DNA of 64,000 nt from Strigamia acuminata (lineage: Eukaryota > Arthropoda > Chilopoda > Geophilomorpha > Linotaeniidae): the NCBI GenBank assembly GCA_949358305.1, contig OX442320.1:4728259-4792258 (forward strand). The letters are read 5' to 3'. Shown here piece after piece: positions 22,980-33,100 of the stretch. Position numbers and translations under genes: made by a program. Numbering within the stretch: position 1 is the first letter of the stretch; every line of letters starts with the position of its first letter. The notes below the pieces were generated by a model, which saw nothing but the letters and a program-made list of their open reading frames with translations, made no database searches and was not told the origin of the DNA.

Positions 22980-24236
22980 TTTGTTTTCACAGGCGGCAAA
23001 TGTAAAATTGTTGTCGTGTGCTGTTTATAACTGTTCAAATACCTAAATAAATTCATGAAATCAAAATGTACCTTTTATTAGCTTTTCAAAAATCTCATCT
23101 ATTAGGGACAAATGGATCAAAGTTTGAAATGTCGCAATTTAAATGAAGTATCTTTTTATGTAAAACTGATTGAAATTCTAACTTGAGACGAATAAAAACC
23201 ATGCTTTAAAAGTAAAGACAAGATTTATTGTGATGATATTTGGGGTTTACATTTATGAAAACAGGAATAAAGGTCAAACTGGACAATTTGTGACACAAAA
23301 CCGGACTTCCGTACACGCGTCATACAATATCGTGTTTAAAAGCACCGCCTTGATGATGTGGTAGTGTCCACGTTTTTAAAATTAAAATGGGTCGTTTTCT
23401 TTTAGAAATCTAGTTACCTTTTTCTGATGCATTGTGCCATCTAGTGCTATTTATTCTTACTCTATTTGTAATTCGTTTCCATTCACTAGATGGCGTTACA
23501 GTATCTTTTGATTCAACAGAATGGACTTTACTTTAAAGATGCAAGAATGAAAAGTAAATATTCACTTAAATCAATTAATTTCTTGACGATATTCGGTCGA
23601 TATTCCTTCTCAGCCGCGGCTCTTAATCAAAACGGGCACTCTGAGCCGCGGCTCTTAATCGAGGGCGTCTCTTATTACAATTGTTTATCATATTTTGATT
23701 AAAATTTCAATTTTTTTCATTAAAATTTTACATTTTACATTGAAAATTAACTTTTTTTCATTGAAATATCATTTTTTTTCATTAAATTTTTATTTTTTAG
23801 TGAAATTTTAATTTTTTCCATTGAAATTTTACTTTTTTTGTTTAAAATTTCTGTCTAAATAACCATCATCTCAGACGAATGTTTCATCAACTGTTTTCTC
23901 TTTGGTTACAAAAGCCCTCGAATAGTAGCTGTGGCTACTATTTGTGGGTGGCTTATTATAAACCACCTCTCTCTGAAGCGCGGCTACTATTCCAGAGCGG
24001 CTACAGAACGAGGGCGACTCTTAATCGGTAAAATACGGTATACCTTAAATGTATTGGAATCACATATAAAATGTATTTTTATAGTTGATATATAATCGAC
24101 ATATAGGTGATGTAAAATATATCTAGGTTATAATATATTTCAAATATACTATCCGCACCCATGTGTGTTTGGCTGCATGTATTTTTTAAAGTTAAAAAAA
24201 TAAAATGGTAAAATTCAAACCCTAAAAAATGATTTT
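22980..24236. other. gene-free AT-rich region with TE fragments
   Basis: Contains a pair of direct 'gagccgcggctcttaatc' repeats at 23610-23660 and, at 23990-24045, 'ggctacagaacgagggcgac' followed by 'tcttaatcggtaaaatacgg'. These are end motifs of the 'accgtatttt' MITE family seen at 9.4 kb. No gene seen. Confidence 0.5.
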
Positions 24237-24667
24237 AAAGGTCAACTGATAGAGCCTAATAAAAAAATATTTTTCATGTTAAAAAAAATAAAATTTGGGC
24301 CTTTATCACTGTTTAATAACAATTGAAAAACTTGACTTTTTCAATATGACGCATGATGGTTGTTAGCTGGATGACCTACGTCATCAGTTCGGTGGTGGTT
24401 GGTAGTGGTGGTATTGCGCATGCGCAGTGGGCAGTTTTCACTCCCGCAATCAAGGTCAACCATTATGAATCCAACCTAAGCTCAGAACAAGTTCTAGGTC
24501 AACTGAACTAGAGAACTGACAACGTCATACTCCCATGATTCTTTGCCTTGTCAACACCCGATATTGCAATTGTTATTAAACAATTTTATTTTTTTTTAAC
24601 ATAAAAAATATTTTTTCATTAGGCCCTATCTGAAAAAAATAAAACCCACTCGGTGCACTTGACCTTT
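24237..24667. mobile_element. 'AAGGTCA...TGACCTT' element, copy 1 (left end shortened)
   Basis: Shares both arms with 39586-40072: 'tgatagagcctaataaaaaa' on the left, 'cccactcggtgcacttgacc' on the right. The left terminal ~25 bp ('gtgcactgagtgggtttta') present in the other copy are missing here. No coding frame; probably non-autonomous. Confidence 0.75.
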
Positions 24668-24901
24668 AATTAAAACAGATAAATGTAGCTTAAACATTGG
24701 GCTTTACTTTAAAAAAAATGAATTGTTAACTTAAATGGGCCAAAAGTTATGTCCATTTGAATATACCGGTACGCTACTTAGCACAAGTGTAATTTAATGT
24801 TCTGGACCGATACTCATACGGAAAAAACCATCCCAATAATAAATGGCTTGGAGATAGTTTCCTGTATGGGTGTCGGTCCACAACATTAAATTAAGGGTAT
24901 C

Positions 24902-25006
24902 ATGGACCAAAATACTTATAAAAAAGTATTTGAGGATTGTTATGCTTCATTAGCAGATGATAAACTGCCTTTGACATGGATATTGCAGCAGAAAAATGAT
25001 TCTAGG
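24902..25006 (+). pseudogene. Tc1-like transposase fragment
   Basis: The frame from ATG 24902 reads MDQNTYKKVFEDCYASLADD then 'KLPLTWILQQKNDSR'. This is the block of Tc1 transposases around the second catalytic Asp (usual form 'PLxWIFQQDND'). Here the 'QQDND' Asp is Lys, so it could not be active. It is interrupted at 25006 by the LTR below, which shows nested insertion. Confidence 0.75.
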
Positions 25007-25963
25007 TGTAGTATTAATGGAATGAATTGAAATGCGACATGTAGGCTTAAAGGTAAGTTCACAAGTGTTTATTCAAATTTCAAATACCCCTCACTAGGGG
25101 AACCCTGGTCATGGTCACTCCCTTGACCAATGGTCTTCCTACGGAAGCCCATGACAACACATCTCCCCGTTTAGGCTGCTTCCTCACGCCTCGTATCTGG
25201 TTCTTGGCTTCACCGTTCTCCCCGACCTGGTAATGTAATGGGGAGTTGGAATGAGAACCGGTGGTGCCTCGGCGTTTTCCTCCGGCTCGCCGTGTTCGCC
25301 TTCTTCGTCTTCTTCGCCCTCAGTTGTTGGAGTCTCGTCGTCCAATGGCGTATTGTCGATGTCGTCGAATGGCGTATTATCTTCCCCTTCCTCCCTGGAT
25401 TTTGGGGCGGAGAATGGTTTCAGATGGAAACGATTCCTTCGGATGAGCCTGCCGTTGGAATTGATGACGTACGACCGAGGTGTTGGGCCCAATGATACGA
25501 CTGAGCCCGGTCGCCGAAGATCAATGATCCAGACCGCGTCGCCAACGTCAAGCGGTATGAGTTCTCGCGCTCCTTTTCGTCGGTCGTAGTTCTCCTTTTG
25601 TGTGTGTCGTCTAATTTCCTCTCTTTCAAACAAAATTCCGCGATCAGGTGTCTTCGGGTCCAACTTCGCGCTGATCATCGGGACGGTTGTCCGGATGACT
25701 CTCCCGTTCAGTAATTCGGCCGGAGAAAAACCGTTTGCGAGTGGTGTTGATCGATATATCTGTAGCGCGCGATATCCGTCGTCCGCCTTCTTTAAACTGC
25801 GCTTCACGATTTTTACGGCCGCCTCAACGAATCCGTTGCTCTGTGGGAATTTAGGGCTGCTTGTGATGTGAGCAAATTTCCACTCTTTTGCAAAGTCAGT
25901 GACATACAGTGTTTCAAACCCATCACATTTAGGTTTTGACTTGGCCTGCGCAATCACATACAA
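25007..25963 (-). mobile_element. 5'-truncated Ty3/gypsy-like element: integrase end and 3' LTR
   Basis: Minus-strand order: the integrase C-terminal part (25963-25184, 259 codons), a purine-rich stretch, then a putative 155-bp LTR (25161-25007) with TG...CA ends and an AATAAA. The protein has 'SPKFPQSNGFVEAAVKIVKR', matching the gypsy pattern around the catalytic Glu, then 'GFSPAELLNGRVIRT' and an acidic tail. The two catalytic Asp residues and all upstream domains are missing. Base composition (GC-rich) differs sharply from the neighbours. Confidence 0.82.
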
Positions 25964-25969
25964 AATTTT

Positions 25970-26205
25970 GGTTATCCAACAAAATATTGAATTATATAAA
26001 AAAAACTGTATAAAATAATATCAGTATATAAACAATATATATAAAATTAAAATAATATATACTGTAAATAGATTGGTTTTTGTTTGAGTAATTAATGAAG
26101 AAAAAAAATGAATGAAAGGATGAATTTTATTACAAACTTAATTGCTTTATTATATATTTTATATATTATATATTTTATATATTATATCAAAAAACTAAAA
26201 AAAAA
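25970..26205. repeat. single copy of the 20-kb AT satellite unit
   Basis: Contains 'ggtttttgtttgagtaatta', 'atgaatgaaaggatgaattt' and 'cttaattgctttattatata', as in the array at 20.03-20.89 kb. Confidence 0.75.
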
Positions 26206-26208
26206 ATT

Positions 26209-26818
26209 ACAGGGGAAATCATTCATTGCGAATCTGATGGCATCTTCAAATTTGACCTCAGAGTTCATTTTCAAGGTCATTTACTTGCTAACTTCTAAAC
26301 CAATCTGGTTAGGTCAAAATTTCCAATTAGAAAGTGGTAGAGCATGGCCTAATTAGTCTAAAAACATAATTTACTAAAAATATTTTCCTACAAAATTTTT
26401 GGAAAAACCTACTAAAATTGTCTCTACAGCTACATGCTGAAATTAAGTAAACACAGTAAATAAGCTTTACCAAAATTTTACAAAGTTATCAAAATAACCT
26501 GCAAACATTAGATTTTCTTTAATCTAAAAAAATTAAATGAAAAAAAATTAAACAATTAAAGCATCTGTTTGATTAGCTTGTTGCTAATCAAGCTGTAGAG
26601 ACAATTTTAGTAGGTTTTTTTCAAAAATTTTGTAAGAATATATTTTTAGTAAATTATGTTTTTAGACTAATTAGGCCATGTTCTACCACTTTCTAATTGG
26701 AAATTTTGCTCTAACCTGATTGGTTTAGAAGTTAGCAAGTGAATGACCTTGAAAATGACCTTTGAGGTCAAATTTGAGGATGCCATCAGATTCACAATGA
26801 ATGATTTCCTGTCTGAGT
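26209..26818. mobile_element. ~610-bp palindromic foldback element
   Basis: Arms of about 200 bp: 'gaaatcattcattgcgaatc' on the left is inverted near 26795-26812, and 'aattagtctaaaaacataat' is inverted near 26655. Each arm has a 'tttgacctcagagttcattttcaaggtcat'-like module related to the 19.26 kb element. No coding frame. Confidence 0.8.
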
Positions 26819-26899
26819 TTTTTTTAGTTTTCTGATATCTCAAGTATTTTGGAAATTACTTGGGGAGGTTCAGAATTTTGGGACCTCCTGTATATATTG

Positions 26900-27720
26900 T
26901 GTATATTAAATAATTATATAAAAAAGGCAGTATATAAAATAATATCAGTATATAAACTAATATATATAAAATTAAGATAATATATAAATAGATGTCATAT
27001 ATCTTTCAATTGTCCGTGAGTCTCTATTTGCCCGCGGACCTCCATTAATGCGCGGCGGAAAACTGTTTTTTGTAAATAGCGCGCTGACCTCCAACAACGC
27101 GCGGGTTCAAACCGTTTTGCGTACGCTTCGGCAGAAAATTACCGAAACATATGGAAAAAGTTTAATTTGTCACACTTTTTTGGTGTTTTTCGTTGCCGAT
27201 ACGTTCAAAAACCCTGCATTGGCCAATTGGCCGATGCTGGGTTTAAATAACCCGCGACCTCTAATACCGCGCGGGCCTCCAATTACGAGCGGGGAAAATT
27301 CTTTTTTGCAAATAGCGCACGGAGGCGCTATTAGACAATATACGGTATTTGTTTTTGTTTGGTAATTAATTACTTAAGGGCTAACAGCTGAGGCTAATAA
27401 GGAGGGACATACCAAAGTCAGAGTGGATAAGAAAACCTTTCAAAAAGACAAAAATTAGTACAAAGATCGTAAAAAATACGAATCACATTAATCACATTAC
27501 AAACCAAGCAAAAACAAACAAATAACTAATATAGAAAATAATATATATTTTGCATGTACGTAAAATATGTATAAAATAATGTATAAAAATATGTATAAAA
27601 TAATGTATAAAAATATGTATAAAATAATATATATAAAATTATATATAAAGTTATATATGAAATTATATATAAAATTATATATAAAAAATATATTTGTTTT
27701 TTTTGAGTACTTAATTTGCT
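26900..27720. other. AT simple repeats around a GC-richer element fragment
   Basis: 27010-27345 holds 'cgcggacctccattaatgcg' and similar 'gacctcc..cgcg' motifs in loose repeats, ending 'gacaatatacggta', an 'accgtat' family end. The rest is (TATATAAAAT)-type repeat. No gene supported. Confidence 0.5.
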
Positions 27721-27800
27721 TCAGTTAATTAGTTCTTCATAATTTTTATTATCAACATCTGTACAAAGCAATATCTAATTAAGCACGTATTATAAATCGT
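27718..27800 (+). promoter_or_regulatory. orphan fragment of the secreted-peptide upstream region
   Basis: 'cttcagttaattagttcttc' through 'ctaattaagcacgtattat' matches 38690-38765 and 21555-21635, but the homology stops before the 'cgtaaagcgggc' segment and the TATA box. No signal exon follows. It is a third, gene-less copy of the upstream flank. Confidence 0.7.
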
Positions 27801-28059
27801 AAAAAAGTTTTGATCTTGGTTTTTGTTTTTGTATTTTCTGACTTTTTCATAATTTTATTTGTGAAATATCATTTAAAATATCTGTTAAATTAATAACAAT
27901 ACATGACTGCATAGTAGTACATAGAATGTCAGCAAAATAAAGCACTTTTCTTGGAATGTTTTGACTTTTTCACGATTTATTTTTTTCGTAATTTTATCTG
28001 TTATTGTGTCTGAGTAAATTTAATGAGCAGTTTTCTACTAAACAGAAGGTGCTCTTTCT

Positions 28060-28265
28060 TTTTTCAATTGAGAATTTTGCTCTATCAGTCTTAGTTTAAA
28101 AGTTAGAGTTGGAATGACCTTGAAGAAAAGGTCAGAGGTCAAATTTTTTCACATTTTTGAAATGTCCTCACTTAGTTTACTAGTACTATATTTGTTTCAT
28201 TCATCTCACTCAAATGGTATTTGCGTTATTTGACTGGCTTTGTTCATTTGGGACACCCTGTATAT
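28060..28265. repeat. fragment of the 'CCCTGTATA' repeat family
   Basis: Contains 'gaattttgctctatcag', 'aaaagttagagttggaatga' and 'ccttgaagaaaaggtcagag', ending 'gggacaccctgtata', matching the arms of the elements at 9.9, 26.7 and 54.8 kb. Confidence 0.6.
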
Positions 28266-28346
28266 TTTGTATGTATGTAAAATATGTATAAAATAATATA
28301 TATAAAATTATATATATAAAATTATATATAAAATTATATATAAAAT

Positions 28347-29506
28347 TGTAATGAATCGCGTTTCCCGAGCGGTTTGGGACGCGTTTGAAAGACGCCGCGA
28401 TACAGAAAATCTTGGGAGCCTGGTCCTCGAGACCTGCCCAGCCGTGAGTGCGCGCCTTATGTCGGTAGCACACACTCCAGATCCCGATCTTTACACGAAT
28501 ATTTATTTTGGCCGGGTATTCCGAGCTACTAAAATGGGGGGACAGAATTTGCTTAGCGGTCACCAGAGTCAAGACCCAACGCGCGTCCCGCAACGTATCG
28601 TGCAGATCACAAGATCACACGAAGTTAAACGAAACACGTAACGTCCCGACTCACAAGCGTCCGCCTCGCTGTCGAAGTGAAGCGTGAAATGCGTGCTAAC
28701 GCGTGCGTAACTGGCCTGCACGGTCACTCAAATCCCTAACTAAACCTCGCACAAGTGCTTAATTAAGCTAAAGCCCGTAGTGGGCGGCGAAACCAAGCTA
28801 CGCGCCGAATGCATGAAATAAATAGACACAAAGACTTCAGTTTGAAAGCCAAACAAACTTATCCTGCCTAAATAGCGACGCGTCACGGCGCTTAAAACGA
28901 TACGAAAAGAAGCGGAAAAACAACAGGTTCAAATGGATAAAACTGTGAGTTAACACTAATAAAGATGAGATGAAAACCTAGAGTCATGTCTCAGAGCTGC
29001 TAGGTGAAACAAAGCAGCAAGTGAGCTTTGAAAGTGAGCTAAGACTCTGCCATGAGCACTGGCTCCGAGGAGCACCTACGCGTTCGGGATACAGAGCTTA
29101 ACTGAGGAAAAAAGGGAAAAATAGGGTGAAAGGTAAACTTGGACTCATCCAAGCTCAACCAATCACGGAAGAGTCAAGAGCCAATCAGTACAGTCGGTGC
29201 ATACTAAGTGTATGACTAACGTCGACGCGTACTGACCAGAATAGAAATGCAAATGAGTTCGCATCGAAACAATAAACAGAAATAGAAAAACTAGGAAGAG
29301 ATAAGAGAGAAGTGAGAGAAAGAGAAGAAAGTTAGGAAAGAGTAAGAGATAAGAAAGGAAGAAATGAGGGAAAATGAGGAGAATTCGGCTAAACATAAGA
29401 CAAAATGGAAACAATACAAGGTAGGAACACAATTAGGGTTTATTAGAAACACAACACGGGGGAAACAATGCGTACTACTCGTACGCGTGAACACCGGACC
29501 GTGACA
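28347..29506 (-). repeat. 3' LTR of the gypsy element
   Basis: 1160 bp, TGTAATG...GTGACA on the plus strand. Matches 37410-38569 over all parts compared. Open frames within it are not genes. Confidence 0.95.
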
Positions 29507-30152
29507 CGCCCCAACCACCAGAGTTTTATTGCTCCGGTTAAAATGGCAATGAAACGATACAAAGCAAGAACAAAATCAAAAAACATAATCAAAATCAATA
29601 TACGGTCAAATAAGTTAAACTTGCCGCAACCTTAGCGGTCTTAAACTTAAGAAAGATACGATAACAAAAGAGAATGACTAAATCAAACATTCGCGTCAGA
29701 CGCGTTAAATAATAAACTAAACACTAACAAAAATGCATTTGGCACTGAGATAAACTCTAAAACTAACAAAAAGCCACCATACAATCCTCGATTGTTGGGA
29801 AAACCAACGCCTACCGCGGCCAGCCGCACAGCCAAAGGAAGAAAAATTTAAGGGTCATCTCCATCCGGTACGTGATTGCCGGAGGAGGAATGAACATCCT
29901 TCGGCCGTGCAGGTGGTCACAGGAGGCGCGGAAAACACTAGAAAATAAACAAAAATAAATAAATATCACAATCGGTAAAAAATTATCACATTCAGTTATC
30001 ACAACTTGGAAAACGAAACATAAAAATATAAAATGAACACGCGTTTGAATGGGGACTTACCCACCCAAACCAAAAAATGCGTAAAAACAAAAAGTCACGT
30101 TCAGTAAGTCCACACAGGTTCAAGTCACTGTCACTTTCAGAACACCTAGTCA
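29507..30152. other. non-coding 3' region of the gypsy element
   Basis: Between the end of pol and the 3' LTR. The minus strand reads 'ggtggttggggcg' directly before the LTR, a weak polypurine tract. No frame of interest; an envelope gene is not present. Confidence 0.7.
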
Positions 30153-33100
30153 CTATCTCCTGGGAACACAACACGGAGAATCTCCTCGACCAGGAGCACC
30201 ACACGACACGCGTGAAGATCGTTCCTTCGCGAAGTTGATACAAATGGAGCGAATTTCTGTCTGAAATTCAGCAACACGGACGGAGATGTCGTCTTGGTCT
30301 TCTGGTGACAAATCTTCCACTTCCAGTCCAGATTCCTCGTCTTCGGGGTCACCGGCGACGTCGGGAGCTTCCGGTTCCGGTTCTGGTGCCTGAAACCAGT
30401 GGCGAAGATCCGCCACGTGAATTGGCTGTGAAATGTTCCCATTCTTGTCCATTAAAAGCACGGTATTTGGTCCAAGAAGACGATGCAGCAGGTAGACGCC
30501 CTCGGTTCGGTGTTGAAAACCCGAACTTACCTGTTTGTCGGTTGACGACAAAGTCCGATTTTTGACGGTGACCCAATCTCCAGGTTTGAACGCGTGTGGC
30601 CGCCGTTTCCGGTCATACCACCTCTTGTGGTGTAAGTTGGCGGCCTCCAAGTTCTTCTTAGCTTCTTCTCGGACGCGTAGCAAATATCGATGGAGAAATT
30701 GAGCCTCGTCTGGTGGTAGTGGTTCTCCGTCGTCCGTATCCGAGTCCACGTCGCCTGGAAACCGTGCTTCCTGTCCCGTAACCATCATATATGGTGAAAA
30801 TTTAAGTGATGTCTGGTATGCAGAGTTGATGGCGAGAATAAATGAACCAATATGTCGATCCCAACGCGTATGTTCATCAATATACGCAAGGATGCATGTT
30901 TTGAGCGATTGGTTGAGTCTTTCCGCCAAGTTCCCTTGCGGATGGTACACAGACAGATACTTATTGACCATTCCCATTTCCGCACACCGCGCCTGAAATT
31001 TGGCGGAGCGGAAAGTGGGGGCGTTGTCACTAATGACGGTTTTTGGAAATGCCCATCGATTAGTGAATTTCTTAAGCTGTTTGATTGTGGTGGAGACATC
31101 GGCTCTTTCTGTTAAGCGTACATCCACCCAACGACTGGCGGCGTCAACCATGACAAACGCGTAACAGTGGCCGCCGGTCGACCTCAGCTTCTTTCCGAAA
31201 TAATCGATGTAAATGGTTCGAAATAACCTTCTTGGCTTCGCAGTCTCCATCTCGCCGTACGGAAGTCTTCGTTCCACCTTAGCCCTTTGACAGGGCTCGC
31301 ACACCTTGATCCATTCCGTCACATCTTTTTTCATCCCCGGCCAAAACACGCGTGTTTTTAAACGCATCATAGTCTTTTCGATGCCTAAATGGCCGGAGGT
31401 AGGCGGAAAATGTAGACAGTGGAAATACTTGTAGCGTAGCGGTAATGGAAGATATATCCGACGCGTAGGAGCCCGCTGACCAATTTTGGTTGGTGGAAAC
31501 TTGCAAAGCAAGCCTCTGTATAAGGCCATGTCAATTGCTTGTTTCTTGACCTTTTCAGCCTCCTCTTCATCCGGCGGAAGACTTTTCGAACTGAGATACA
31601 AAATTAGTCCTTTTGACCATTCATCGGCGTTTTGGGCTTCTTTAATGGCTTTCTGCGTTGGAAGTATCTCAATTGTCGGGTGATCCGCAGGAAGTGAGTA
31701 AAAACTGCCATCGGAGGAGTGGTCGGAGTGTTGGGACAACCCCGGGTCGACGGAGGGTGTTGGAGAGGCCAATTGGCGCCGCGTCTGCGTCGCAGGCCCC
31801 AAATCCAGCGGCAAGTCCGGAATCTGGAACTCGTCAGAATCCGTGTCGCCCGGCGGCTCCCCACTTAAAAGGGACATTTCACTGCCTTCGGAGTCGGAAG
31901 CACGGTCGAAGATTATGGGAGCCTTTTTGGGCCTGCCAACAGGTCTCTTCTCCACAACCTTCTTCGGTCGCCCCCTCTTCTTTTTCACAGGGACGTCCCC
32001 AGGCAAGGAAACCGCCATGGACTCTTCCTCCTCGGAGGCCAGGCGCTCCGCAGGGTCCTCAATAATTGGGTGTTTCCTCGGGCGGCCCCTTTTCCTTTTT
32101 GCGGGGGGATCCCCAGCAGGGGGAGGAATTGCCACGGACCCCTCATCGTCAGAAACGAGCCCATCAATCATTGGGTTTTGGATGACCGGATGTTTCCTTG
32201 GTCGACCCCTCTTCCTTTTCACCGGGGTAGGCCCAACTGGTGTTGGTCCTCCGGCGATCGGGTGCTTTCGTGGACGTCCCCTCTTCCTTTTTGGAGGGTT
32301 GTTGTCCACCGAACTAATATCCACCGACCCCAGAGCCGCCCCAGCCAACCTGGCGAGCAAAATGCGTTTTTGGCGACGCATTGTGACAGCTCGAACAATT
32401 TTAGCATTTGATGGCTTGAAATGCATTAGATCTTCTAACTCCTCCATCTTTGGCACAGGCCAATCCCTGTAATCGTCAAAGAACGCACAATAACATGTGT
32501 CGTCCAAAGCTGGGCAATCCTCATCATCCAACTCGATTGGTGGGTCGACAGGGGCGCGGCTCAACGCGTCAGCGACTCGATTCTTTGTTCCACTGCAGTG
32601 TAGGAACGTAAAACGATACTCCGACAAAGAAAGAATCCAGCGCGCCAATCGACCCTTGGGCTCTCGTTGGGTGAAGAGCCACATCAAGGACTTATGGTCA
32701 CTCTCGAGGTAAAAGTCCATTAGCTCGAGATACGCCCTGAAGCGCTTCACAGCCCACACAGCGGCCAAGCATTCAATTTCAGTTGTCATATAATTCTTCT
32801 CCGCCTTGTTTAGGGCTCTCGACGCGAAGGCAATGGGAACGCGTACGCCGTCATTGTTGATTTGCATCAAGACGGCACCAAGCCCCGAATAACTGGCGTC
32901 TGTTTGGAGAATATAGGGTTTCGTCCAATCGGGGAAATTCCTATGAAGTGTAGACAACGAAATCTGGTTTTTCAAATACTCAAAGGCCGCCTGATGCTCG
33001 GGCTTCCACACCCAAGGCGCATTCTTTCGCATCAGAACACGAAATACCTCGCAAGTCTTAGAATAACCGGGAAAGAACGACGCGTAATACCCGACCATCC

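Noticed and set aside
28351-28641. 96-codon frame repeated at 37414-37704
   Set aside because: Identical because both lie in the two LTRs of one element; not a duplicated gene.
31658-32472. Long plus-strand frames opposite the gypsy pol linker
   Set aside because: They are antisense to the AT-hook-coding repeats, whose GC-rich codons keep the opposite strand open. No domain recognised.
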